Assembly: GCA_029783825.1 (NCBI GenBank)
Contig: JAREIK010002440.1
Coordinates: 1,827,571-1,891,570 of the forward strand
Source of the DNA: Sapria himalayana
Taxonomy: Eukaryota; Streptophyta; Magnoliopsida; Malpighiales; Rafflesiaceae
DNA: 64,000 nt
Reading direction: 5' to 3'
In this document: positions 39,661 to 50,541 of the stretch, piece by piece
Numbering within the stretch: position 1 is the stretch's first letter
How the letters are laid out: each line of letters starts with the position of its first letter
Notes under the pieces: generated by a model
Told to the model about the DNA's origin: nothing
Seen by the model: only the letters and a program-made list of their open reading frames with translations
Database searches by the model: none
Program-made: the position numbers and the translations under genes

Positions 39661-40530
39661 CTTCTTCACATAATGGGCATGTTTGTAGGAACATTGCTCG
39701 AAATTGGATTAATTTGACCGACTGCCACTTCCACGACCACATCTTCTTCCGTGCCAATTTTGTTAGTTTGATTGCTCATTTTCCTCATGAAACCCTTCTT
39801 GACTGTGACTTTTCCCACCGCGACTATTTCCTCGATCACCATAGCCACGCCATTTACATTGAAAGTTTTGAGAATAGAATATCTTTTCATCATTGAACGA
39901 TGCTTTGGTTTGAAGTGCATGCTCAAGTGCCTCCTCCTCCTCCTTCTTCTTACGATATTCATATGCCATTAAGGAACCGGCAAGCTTGTTGACCATGAAC
40001 GTTGCTAGATCCTTTCTCTTCTATGACACATACCACATTTTTGAAACTATCGGTTAACGACCTCAGAATCTTTTCCACAACCCGTGCATCGGATAATTTT
40101 TCTCTGTCTTGGTTGAGTTGATTCACCACGGTTTGAACACGCATGATGTAATCGGACACACCTTCTGACTCCTTCATTTTCATGCCTTCCAACTCGTTGC
40201 GAAGAGTTTGAAGGCGAACTTGTTTAACTCGGTCGGCTCATTTGTACGTAGTCTCCAAGATGTCTCATGCTTTTTTTGAAGTTTTTGCACTCGCAATCTT
40301 CTCAAAGCCCGACTCATCAACAGCTCAGAACAGGATGTACAATGATGTCTTATCCTTTGATCGGGTCTCTTTCAATGCCTTATTTTGAGCTGTTATATAT
40401 CCTTCGGTAGATTCTGGTTCTTCGAAACCTTGAACCACCTCCCAACAATCCACATAACCAAAAAGAGCTTTCATTTGGATGCTCCAATTCTCGTAATTCA
40501 AATCGTTAATCAGGGCAGTGGTACATTATT
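39661..40530 (-). pseudogene. Copia gag (UBN2-type) remnant
   Basis: On the minus strand the retrotransposon gag begins with NYENWSIQMKALFGYVDCWE near 40500, runs through EGYITAQNKALKETRSKDKT, LRNELEGMKMKESEGVSDYI and NQLNQDREKLSDARVVEKIL, and ends in an acidic/basic segment with ALEHALQTKASF and GRGS. A few stop codons (for example after LYILF near 40330) and a frameshift near 40010 break it. The nucleocapsid zinc knuckle is not seen; the sequence jumps to reverse transcriptase near 39670, marking an internal deletion. Confidence 0.93.
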
Positions 40531-40539
40531 TATTATACT

Positions 40540-40560
40540 CCCATCCCTACGATACCAAAT
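40540..40560 (-). promoter_or_regulatory. Primer-binding site of the copia element
   Basis: Just inside the 5' LTR, the minus strand reads TTTGGTATCGTAGGGATGGG. It starts like the usual TGGTATCAGAGC complement of initiator Met-tRNA and then diverges. Confidence 0.75.
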
Positions 40561-40791
40561 TGTAAAAAAATATGCTAGCTAGAAACTATAACTGAGGAGA
40601 AATATTTCTGAAAAGAAGCTTTTTCTTTTAATTCTATTCTTTATTACAATCAATACAATGATTTATTAATAGGCTATAGTTTACCCTAATAAAACTGAAA
40701 ATTAAAAATCATTATCACCCATAAGAGTAACTGCTAACTCTTGACATTTCCTCTTCCGGATTAAAAATGAACATTTAATGTTTATTTAACA
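40561..40791 (-). repeat. 5' LTR of the copia element (minus orientation)
   Basis: 231 bp, same length as the partner LTR at 38430-38660. It should carry the element's promoter, but I could not assign a TATA box with confidence. After it, the TIM9-like reading frame resumes (GVPITDPIN). Confidence 0.93.
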
Positions 40792-40821
40792 GGAGTACCC
40801 ATCACTGATCCGATCAACTAA

Positions 40822-41049
40822 ACCTTAGCACCACTTTTATATTTCTTTCGTGAATGGATGCTTGATTCCAAAGTTCTATATGTGAATTCCAGACTTGTTG
40901 TGATTGAATATTTTTATTCATTTTGAAGTATTTGATCGAAATCTTTCTGAACTATGTGTGCATTAATGAACCCTGCCAATCTATGAATGTAAGCATGGTT
41001 TTTAGAGTGTTTGGTGGAGAATGTAATCCACATCAAGTTTTTTTTAATG
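40822..41049. other. Sequence downstream of the TIM9-like stop codon
   Basis: This is non-repetitive sequence of moderate GC following the pseudogene stop codon. It may be captured 3' untranslated or flanking DNA. A minus-strand frame (40914-41111) has no domain. Confidence 0.4.
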
Positions 41050-41760
41050 TATGTAGTTAAAGAGTTAGTTATATATAACATTTTTTTAGTTATACATATA
41101 GTATAATACAATTATATATAGTAATATATTATTATACATATGATATGTTTTATTAGAAATATAGTTATATAGAATTATACATATAGTTATAAATTATTAT
41201 ATACTTAAAAAAATAGTTAAGTATAGGTATAAATATAGTTATAAAAATAGTTTACATAATTATAAATATAGTTATAAATACTTTTATATATAATGGCATA
41301 TGATTATATAATTATACAAGTGTTTATAAATAATATTTGTGTTTAAAATATTTTTATTAATGTTACATATATATAATTATATATATGTAACTATTTTATA
41401 AATATTATATAGTATATATATCACATTTATATAAACATTATAAATATTATATATTTATATAAAAATTAATATGTTATATAAATGTTTACAAAAATGTAAA
41501 ATAATTTATATGTTATATAATTGTTATAAAAAAATTTTATAAATGGATAGTTTTATGTAAATGTTGTATAGATATTTATAAACATAAATACATATGTATA
41601 AATATTTATATATAATATTATATGTTTATATAAACATATCAATGTTTATATATAATGTAATATGTTTATATTTATTAAAGTATAAATATTTTTATATAAT
41701 GTCATACGATTATATAAATGTATAAAAGTTTATATATAATGTTACATGTTTATAATATTT
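41050..41760. repeat. ATAGTTATA-type AT-rich repeat of element 2
   Basis: ATAGTTATA, TATAATGTTATATGTTTATA and similar words recur. The repeat resembles the reverse complement of the TATAACTAT array in element 1 (14656-17860), and it occupies the matching position in the inverted element order. Confidence 0.6.
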
Positions 41761-42455
41761 TTGGAGACAACAAAAATAGAACCCATTAACGTTAAGTTTG
41801 TTTTTTCTTAAGTTACAGAGGCAGAAAACATCAAGCAATATTTATTTTCTTAGGTTACAGAAGGAGAAAACAATATGCAAATATTAGGATATGAAATCAA
41901 TAAAACCCTAAAAATTTAAATAGTAAAAGAACAAAGTTTACACTGACAATTTATTATTTCATTAATGGTGTAGAGTCAAACTCATATAAGTGATGAAAAT
42001 ATAAGAAAAAATAAGGAAAATTGAGGCAAAATAAATAAAATCAATACCCAAATATTTTATAAAAACAAAAATCTACCAGTGGTAATCAAATTGAGAGTGA
42101 CAGAGATATTTATATAGCATTCCGAAGGAGAAGAACAATGATAATGTTACTAGGTAACAAGAAAAGGTAGATTTCGTAGGTTGCTCCCAAAGTCGCGTTT
42201 TCCTTCTCCTCTCTTCATCATTTAAAAGATACAAAAAATGTTAGTGTTAATGCCTTAGCAATTTTTATCATGGAAACTATATATAAATATTAAATTGGAT
42301 GTAAATATATATAAAATGAAGATCCAATAAAATAAGACTAAAATAAAATTATAAAAAATAATCAATTTTAATAAAATAATTGAAATAGATTTTTATTTAA
42401 TCATAAATGATATTATTTCATAATAAATAAAATAATATTATATAATAATAAAGTA

Positions 42456-42489
<34 letters not shown>

Positions 42490-43255
42490 GGTTATAAATT
42501 TATAAGAATTCAATTTATTATTAATTAATATAATATGAAATAATTATAAAGGCAAAAAACTTGAATCTTGTAGTCATAAATTTTAATTTTTGAAGTGTTC
42601 ATTTAATAGCCACACTAAAATATTTATTTTCTAAATCATCAAAATTTTTTTGATGTAATTAAAACATCAATGTATTAATCTTTAAATATCAACTTATTTT
42701 TTTTAAATTCAATGAAAATTTTGAAAAAATTTTTTATAATTCAAAAATTTTAAATCTTTTAATCATTATACTTTTAAAAAATTTCTATAATCATAAAAAT
42801 ATTATTTTTGACTTTTATTTTTTTATATATTTACTTGTTTATTCATTTATTCATATATTTTTATAAATATTTTTATTTAATCAAACAATTGTTTATTTTA
42901 GTTTTTTATTCATAGAAATATTTATTTAAGTTTATTTATTAATTAAACTATTTTAAAAAAATATTATAATTATATAATAAATTATATAATATTTTTTAAT
43001 ACAAATATTTAAATATCATAAATAAATATTTTAGAAAAAATTATGTATAATTTTTTAATTAAATTATAATCAAAAAATAGTTATTTTAGTCATATTTAAT
43101 ATAAAGTTTTATTCATATTTATATATTTATTAAATTTTTTATTTATAATATTATATTTTTTATATGAGGAGACAAATTGTGTCCTTCAATGATCGCCTAT
43201 AGACCATGAAATACCTTTAATATAAAAAATTATATAAAATATTAAAATAAATAAT
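41761..43255. other. AT-rich interior of element 2
   Basis: No gene is supported. A TA microsatellite lies at about 42457-42484. A less AT-rich patch at 42110-42235 is unidentified. The segment 43165-43230 matches the reverse complement of 10830-10890 in element 1. Confidence 0.55.
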
Positions 43256-43872
43256 GGTTAAAAAATATCATTAAAGATTAGCGACGAATTTTATCACTAG
43301 CCCAAATAGCTAGAGAAATATCCCCAGCTAAATGCATATCTTTTGAGAAAATAAACATTTAAGGAATTATCGCTTCCAATTATATATAAAATCATAAAAA
43401 AATAAATTCATTTAATTATTTAGTGACGTATTTAGATTAGATAAGGAAATTATGCCGCTAATTATGTCGCTAAAGTTCTCGCTTTTCTTTGTGCGAGTTC
43501 TATGATAATTTTAGCGACAAATTTAAATTAGCTTTGAAAATTTTGTCGCTACATACGTTGCTAAAGATCTCACTTTTCACTGCATGAATTCTATGATAAT
43601 TTTAGCAATTAAATTAGCTAGGGAAATTCCAATACTAAATTCATTACTAAATCTGTCGCTAAAGTTCCTGCTTTTCTTTATGCTAGCATCTATGATAATT
43701 TAAGCGACAGGTAATTATCATTCAAACATTTCTCTTACTAATCCATCACTTAATTGTCTCAAAATTTTTATTTAATGTAAAAGTAAAAATCCCTTGTTAT
43801 TCCCTAGCTAATTCCTCACTAATTATCTAGGGATTTTATCCCTAGCTAAATAGACATTATTTTTTTTGTAGT
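43256..43872. repeat. Right subterminal repeats of element 2
   Basis: Units such as TTAGCGACGAATTTTA, TTAGCGACAAATTTAAATTAGC and ATTTTAGCAATTAAATTAGC repeat at about 43280, 43430, 43510, 43605 and 43695. Each is associated with a TCGCTAAAG word and with CTAGCTAA near the end. In reverse complement the outer 100 bp aligns with 10140-10235 of element 1. Confidence 0.82.
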
Positions 43873-43873
43873 G

Positions 43874-45465
43874 TTTCTTCTTTTTCTTGTTTTTCTTATT
43901 CATGTTTCTTCTCCACTAATTTTTCTTCTTATTCTACTTCTTCTATATCTTCTTTGACTTCTTCTCTCTTCTATATCTTCTTCTTTATATTATTCTTCTT
44001 ATTTTTATTCTTCTTTTCTTATTCTTTCTCATCCACATCTTCATTTTCAAGTTTCTATTCTTCTTTTTCACTTATTTTTTTTTCTATTTATTTTTCTTCC
44101 ACTTGTTCAGCTTCTCTTACTTCTTCGAACTTATGTTTTCTTTGTTCTTCATATTCTTCTCTTTATTCTTAGTATTGTAGTACTTCTTCTTCTTATTTTT
44201 ATTCCCCTTCTAAACCTTATACTTTCTTCTTATTCTTCTTGTTCTTGTCCATCTTCTATCTCCTCTACTTCATCTTTTTATTAATTTTATTATTCTTCTT
44301 CTTATGCAACTTCTCCTTCTTCTTATTCTGTCTTTTTCTTCTTCCACTTCATCATCATCATCATCATCATCATCATAGTCTTCTTATTCTTCATCTTATT
44401 TACTAATTTTTTTTCACTTTTTATTCTAATTATTATAATTGTTCTTCTTGTTCTTCAATTTCTTTATCTTCTTCTTCTTACTCATATTCTTCCTCTTATT
44501 ATTATTATTATTATTTTTTCTTCCACTTTTTTTTTCTACTTCTATTTTTTCACCTACTTATTCCTTTTCTTTTTTTTTCTTATTCTCATCATCATCATCA
44601 TCTTCTTCTTCTTTTTTTCTCATTTTCTTCATATTTTTCTAATTCTTCTTCTTTCTTTTCTTCATATTCTTTTTTCATCTTCCTTTTCTTTATTTTTTTC
44701 ATCATCTTCTTCCTCCTCTTCTTTCTTTTCTTTATCATCTTCTTCCTCCTCTCCTTCTTTTCTTCATTATCATCTTCTTCCTCCTATTCTTTCTTTTCTT
44801 CATCATCTTTTTCTTCATATTTCTCTTCATCATCATTTTCTTCATCTTCCACCTTATTTTTCTATTTGTTCTTCATCATCTTCTGGTTCATCTTCTTCTT
44901 TCTTCTTCTTTTGAATCTTCTTTTTTTTTCCTATTGTTCTTCCTATCCTTCTTATTCATCATCATCATCTTCTTCTTCTTCAATTTTTCTATTCTTCTTT
45001 AAATTTGTTTATTCTTCTTCTTACTCTTCTTCTTCTTCTTCTTCTTCTTCTTTCTTCTTTTTTCTTCTTCTAATTTTTCATAGTCATGTTCATCATTTTA
45101 TTCTTTTTTTTAATTCCTCTTCTATTTCTTTTTCTATTTCTTCTTCTTATTTTCTTTTTATTTTTCTTCTTCTTATTTTCTTTTTATTTTTCTTCTTATT
45201 ATTTTCTTCTTATTTTTTTTCTTATTTTTTTTATTCGTATTCTTATTTTTCTTTTTTTTCTTCTACTACTTCTTCAACATCTTCTTATCCTCCTTTCTTT
45301 CTAATTCTCTTTTATTTTATTTAAAATTCTTTTTCTTCTTTTTCTTCTTTTTATTCTTTTTCTTCCTTTCTTCTTCTTCTTCTAATTGTGTACTTCTTTT
45401 ACTTTTTTTTTGCTTCCTCTTTTTCTTCTTTTTCTTCCATCTAAAGTTCATCTTCTTCTTATTGA
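43874..45465 (+). repeat. TTC-type pyrimidine tract 4, right part
   Basis: This tract resumes directly after the right end of element 2. It includes TCA repeats at about 44348-44375, a TTA run near 44498-44514, and an imperfect 33-36-bp repeat at about 44697-44810 (core CATCTTCTTCCTCCTC). Open frames are compositional. Confidence 0.9.
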
Positions 45466-45914
45466 TCTCATGATTAGGAATAATTTAGAAATTAATATAA
45501 TTATACATGATATGAATCTCATTATCATGATCCCATCATGATTTCTTTCATGCTATGTTTATGTATCATGAACTTTATTAATTGATTTAAGATCGCTATC
45601 AAATCAAAACATGAATATTAAAATAATGAAGACATATTTTATTAATTAAAATAAGTTATATAATAAGTATTAAAGATGATTGTCATTAGTGCATTGCTCT
45701 AACATCTTGTTTACCACTCACCTCACACCTCTACAAAAACTTGTTATCCAATAAGTGCCTATTTAATTTTTTTTTCTTTTACATGCCACTTTAGGAGTGC
45801 CATGTTTTCTTTGTGTTCTTTCTTATTAGATAGTTATTTCCTTTGATCCAATATATCTTTCATGATTTTGATGTATCTTAGATTCATATGCTTTTCATCT
45901 TATATGGACATTCA
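45466..45914. other. Unclassified spacer, CATGAT-rich
   Basis: There is no gene here. TCATGAT and ATCATGA words recur between 45470 and 45600, resembling the CATGAC-rich borders of other tracts. Confidence 0.5.
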
Positions 45915-45922
45915 TTTATGGT

Positions 45923-48900
45923 TAGAGGTATCAAGTGGGTTGGGTAGCCCGGGCCTAGGCATGGTCCAGAACCATCCCTAGGCCCGTGCCAGGCTGCCTA
46001 GAGGCGCATTTCATGTTATGTCGTGCCAAACTCTCTTAGGCATCATGTTGGGCCAGGCATGACTCGGCTGCCTGGACAAAAGGCACAGTTTAGCAACATG
46101 ACCCAAACTATGCCTCGGCTCTTGGGCTGGGTTTGGAGGAGGTCCAAAATTGACTACCCAAATGTCCACTCAACTTCGAGGCCCATCATTCCAGTGAGCC
46201 GTCGGGCTAAGCCCGGCTCCGAGCCCAAAAGCTGAAGCTTCTGGAACCATGGAGTCGAACCGACCTAATGGTCAAAAAAAATTCAAAAACTACATATTTT
46301 TCAGTCATTGGATTCACCTCCAATTGCTAGTGGCAGAATTCCAATGGCTATCAGGTTTCTGCCCATAAAAAACTATTAAAGAATTAACAAAAATTAAAAA
46401 GAATTTTTTTTTAAATATTATTTCCATATCTATAAATACACTCCTCTCATTCTCTAATATATAACATATTTCTATTGATATTCTCATTCTCTATCTCTCT
46501 CGTACCGCCTCTCTTTCTCTCTCCTTTTGGGATTTTAGTGTGGACTATGGTGTATACATCAGAGTTAGATATTGGACATTAGACATCGCACATCATCAAA
46601 AAATGAGAATTTATGCTTTACGAGAATTATTTTTAAAATTTTTTAGCTTTTTATTTTTATTTTAATTAATAGTTTAATTATAAAATACTATTTAATTTAA
46701 AAAATATTTTTTAGAATATAATTAATAAACTAATAAAAATAAAAAATAATAAATAGTAATTTTAAAGATGATAACAAAATTAATATTAATGCAAACATAA
46801 ATAATTTTAATATAGATAACAATAACCATACTAAAAGGTTCGAGGTCATCAAAACTTTGTTTTCTTTTGTGACCCTGATCCAAACATCTAAAAAATAAAA
46901 AATTAGAATAAAATCAATAGTTTGGACTCACTTTAATATTATACATAATAAAAATATTAGGCGTACTGATGAATAATCGACATAATATAAATATTATAAA
47001 CAAAGATTAACCTGTATGAGTTCATGTAGGATTGGGCACCTTAAGAAGCTAGCTGAATAATTTACCAAAAAACATAATGTATTAGATCATAGGAATGCCC
47101 AATTCAATGGTGGGGTCTTTGAGGTTGGATCTAGTTCAGCCTCTATGTTGACCCTCTTTATATACCACAATAAGTTAGAGAGGGAAGACATGGCCAAATT
47201 GATTACTAAAATGAGTTGTTTGATTAGATTTTTGGAAGATACAAGAATAGTCAGTATCACGTGAACTTATTTTTAGCATGCATATCATAGAATTCATAGG
47301 TTCACATTTATAAATGATATACTAAAATATTATTATAGCTTAGAAAAAAAATAATAATTAATGAATTTAAGAAATATAGTGGCTTGGTATTCGTGACATT
47401 CGATATCTGGACTAGTCATGATGATGCATCTTATGCATGCCTTGCTACCCATAATGTCACTTCTAAATGGACACTAAAATAATATATTAGGATTCTTAGA
47501 GATTCTCCATCTTCATGATAGCCCAACCATTTATGAGTGCATGATGAGAATCGTCAGATAATATAATATTCAATATAAAATATATAGTATCATATTTGAT
47601 AATGTATCTAATAATGGAATAGCCATTGACATATTTGTTAGGATCATTAGAGATAGGTCATTAGAAAAGATTTTTCATGTTAGATGCATGTATCACATCA
47701 ATAACCTGATAGTACAAGCAGGGATGAAAGCTATTTTCTCAACTTTAGAAAATATACATAACTTACTAAAATTTCTTCGTACGTCTCACAGACAATAGAA
47801 GTTTGGTAGTCTCTATTTGCCTGTAGGTCTAAAGAAGAAGAAATTCTAATCAGATATGAGACACCTATGGAATTACACATACCTTATGTTGGAGTCATGT
47901 GTTGGATATGAACATGTGATATCCGACTACATTGTTAGTAAGAGTGATAAACTTATTATTGATGACACTGACTAGGTTACATGAATTTCATTTATGAAAT
48001 TCTTGAAACTTTTTTATGACACGACAAACATGTGTTCGCCAATTTATACTCCTACGACTTGTATTGCACTTGGGTGCATATGAGGCATTAATAGCATTTT
48101 TAAGAAGTTTAAAGATGACCCAACATTTTGTGACAAAGCTCTTGAGATAGAAACCAAGTACTTAAAGTATTGGTTCACCATTCCATCTCTTTATTGTATG
48201 GCTATTTGCATTGACCCTAGGTTAAGGTGAAAGAGGTTGAGAACATTTTGACATCATATCCTCATGTATGAACTAGGAACATCAACCTGAAGTGTTCAAT
48301 CATAAAAAGTTGACTCAACTATTTACATACTATGATACTAGGTATGATAGTAGTAATAGCCAGACTTCAAGTACGGACATGAATACCATATTTGAAGATG
48401 ATGACTTCTCCATTTAGTTAGTGAGGTAGAAATGATGGGGTAGACCGTCGAATAGAAGTGAGTTATCTTAGTACTTAGATACTGATTATTGCTCAATCCT
48501 ATCAGATACCAATAATAAGAATATTGATATTTTATAATGGTGTAAATCATATGAGTCCATCTATCCCATGCTGTCTAATACGACACAAGATCGACTGACT
48601 CCTTCAATGTCGAGCATTGCATCAAACCCTACTTTTTTTAATTGTAATAAATGTAATTTCAAATAAGAGATCAAGATTACGACCATATATTGTTAAGGCA
48701 TTATGATGCATGAAGGATTAGGAGAATTTGAGTTTGGGCAACCAGTATCATGCTGCAACTTTAGTAAGAGTGAAGGAGTTGGTGGGTGATGATGATTCAT
48801 GAGACTTTGATGATGAATGAGATTGATCCTACTACCTATGTCCTACCACTAGTAATACTATCATATACTTATGAGATTGATTATTTTTGTATTGTTTATT

Positions 48901-49450
48901 GATTTTTGTCTTTTGAGCTTACTACTTGCTTTGTTATTTTGTTATTTATTTATTCAGACGCTTATGGAATTGATATTGATCTTTGATATATTGATTTTTC
49001 TCTTTTGAGCTTGTTTTGTTATTTTATAATTTGTACGTGTATGACGTTTTGAAAACAAAATGATTGAAATTTATAATATTTATATTATGTTATTTTTTTG
49101 AGTTGTGAGTTATGACTTGTGATTGTAATTTTGTTTTTTGTTATATTTATATATTTATTTATTTAATCAATCTTGTATTAAAATTTAAAATATTTAAAAA
49201 TTAGGGATGACCCAATTCCAAACGGGCTGAAACGGCACATCCCAGCATGTCCCGGCATGATTCAACACTACCCATCATGAAAGTCACAAGTCTCAGCATG
49301 AACCATCCCAAATCCAGCAAACTTGGGCCAGTCGAGCCATGTCGAGACTACCTTTTTTGAGTAGTGTAGTGCCAGGCATGGCACGATGGCATTAGTGGGC
49401 AACCAAAAAATGGGTCATGCCAGCCTAGCATGGCCCATTTGACACCTCTA
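45923..49450 (+). mobile_element. hAT-superfamily DNA transposon copy 1, decayed
   Basis: The left end TAGAGGTATCAAGTGGG and the right end, read inward, TAGAGGTGTCAAATGGG form terminal inverted repeats typical of plant hAT elements. Flanking octamers are TTTATGGT (45915-45922) and TCTATGCT (49451-49458), matching at 6 of 8 positions, the expected 8-bp target duplication. GC-rich subterminal regions (45940-46260, 49200-49440) flank an AT-rich interior with a broken transposase. A short open frame at 46023-46235 is subterminal DNA, not a gene. Confidence 0.9.
46840..48830 (+). pseudogene. hAT transposase pseudogene (copy 1)
   Basis: The BED-like zinc finger end reads CMSSCRIGHLKKLAE near 47010. 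It continues LEREDMAKLITKM (about 47175) and RFLEDTR. RNase-H-like-fold pieces include VHVSHQ/INLIVQAG-type sequence near 47690-47730 and KVKEVENIL near 48220. The C-terminal dimerisation domain reads DIL, then KSYESIYPMLSNTTQDRLTP and SMSSIAS near 48520-48620, matching the hAT pattern of DILxWWK, YPxLSxxARDxL and PVSTVASE. An acidic tail (ELVGDDDS) follows. Frames shift repeatedly and many stops are present, so no product is possible. Confidence 0.88.
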
Positions 49451-49458
49451 TCTATGCT

Positions 49459-50029
49459 AGAGTATTAATGAATGCATATAGTAATTAGTTTGTAAGATTT
49501 TACAAATTAATAATGTTTTAAACTTTTAGATTACATTTATTTGTATGAGGATCAATATGAGACATCATAGATGTATTCCAAGTAATTTCTTATTATTTTT
49601 TAGAATTGACTATTTTCCCCTTAATATTGGGAATACACTCAATAAAAAGGAAAACACACAAATTGGGCTATATAATATTTTCTAATAGTTAAAAACATCT
49701 TATGATAGATAAAGAATTAAAACATGCATAAATCTTAAATCTTAATTGGGAACTCATTTTAGAGCAATATGTACGTACATTGGTCCATAGGTTATAATTA
49801 TGACTTTATTATAATACCAAAAATTTATTATTCTTTGCATGATACCAAAAGCTCATTGAACGTTGTTTATATCTAATAGAAATTTATAAGTATATAAGTC
49901 ATACAAGTAAGATAGTGAACATAAGTCTAGATATTGATATCATAGTGATTGCTATGATAATTTTATTGACCAATAGTGTATTAACTACTATTTAATTTGA
50001 AAATATAAAATTTTCTCGAATAGATACAT
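49459..50029. other. Unclassified spacer between hAT copies
   Basis: AT-rich sequence without recognisable genes or repeats. Confidence 0.5.
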
Positions 50030-50499
50030 AGACTCATGCCGAGCTAGACATGACACATACCCATGGCTCAAAGGCACGTGATTTCGGCATGACATGAATC
50101 GTGCCCCTCCCCCACCTCACCCCTATGCCCGACGCCTCAAGCCCCAACGCCCTAGCCAGACATATCCAACTTTTTGTCGGTCCCATAACCCCCCCTACCC
50201 CCATCTCGTCGGTCCCTTTTCCCCAATGTCAGCCCAAGCCCGAGGGTTCCATAAGCCGAAGCTTCTGGAACCTATGACCATTTGGGTCGGTACGACCAAA
50301 TGGTCCAAAAAAAAATTCAAATGTCGGTAGTTGGATTTCACCCCCGATGACTAGGAGGCAGAATTTGGTGGCCATAAGGATTCTATCCCAATTCTAAAAA
50401 AACATATAAAAATACTTTTTTTAAATTCTTTTAAAATCTATAAACCTCCCTCCTCCCCATTCATTAATTTTATGGTTTTAACATTACTCTCTCTTTCTC

Positions 50500-50541
<42 letters not shown>

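Larger units (their letters stand above)
38430..40791 (-). mobile_element. Internally deleted Ty1/copia LTR retrotransposon
   Basis: Two 231-bp direct LTRs (38430-38660, 40561-40791) flank about 1.9 kb of interior on the minus strand. LTRs begin TG and end CA. Flanking 5-bp sites are GAAGC and GGAGT, an imperfect duplication (3 of 5). The interior has a primer-binding site, a gag remnant, then the end of reverse transcriptase and RNase H. The gag zinc knuckle, protease, integrase and most of RT are missing, so it must have moved with help from another element or been deleted after insertion. It interrupts the TIM9-like pseudogene. Confidence 0.93.
38124..40821 (+). pseudogene. TIM9-like small Tim chaperone pseudogene, split by a copia retrotransposon
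   Basis: TIM9 (about 90-95 residues in plants) escorts hydrophobic proteins across the mitochondrial intermembrane space as a TIM9-TIM10 hexamer. The first part, 38124-38429, reads MMERSVVTVLEDLPEGYKVK, then MTVMLNQSQMRD, matching the TIM9 start. After a stop and about 40 bp of extra sequence it continues YNLLVEMCFTNCVDNFLWKT and LHKQE, with the first CX3C motif intact. A frameshift then follows at the second Cys pair (SC, then VRC), and AEKFLKHSMRVGMSFAEL is readable. The end (GVPITDPIN, stop at 40819-40821) lies beyond the retrotransposon at 38430-40791. Dropping one 5-bp target copy keeps the reading frame from ELG to GVP. Non-functional; carried within CACTA element 2. Confidence 0.88.
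33569..43873 (+). mobile_element. CACTA (En/Spm-type) DNA transposon, element 2, with captured gene fragment
   Basis: The left end is CACTACAAGAAAAATA and the right end, read inward, is CACTACAAAAAAAATA (15 of 16 identical). Flanking trinucleotides are TTT on both sides (33566-33568 and 43874-43876), the expected 3-bp target duplication, although it is weak evidence inside T-rich DNA. Subterminal repeats with CCCTAGCTAAAT and TAGCGAC words lie inside both ends. The 10.3 kb interior carries a TIM9 pseudogene split by a copia element. No TNPD-like transposase was recognised, so it is probably non-autonomous. The orientation is arbitrary. Confidence 0.88.

Noticed and set aside
46023..46235. 70-codon + frame, and a similar one at 50094-50330, in GC-rich DNA.
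   Set aside because: Both lie in hAT subterminal regions and are not conserved as protein between the two copies.
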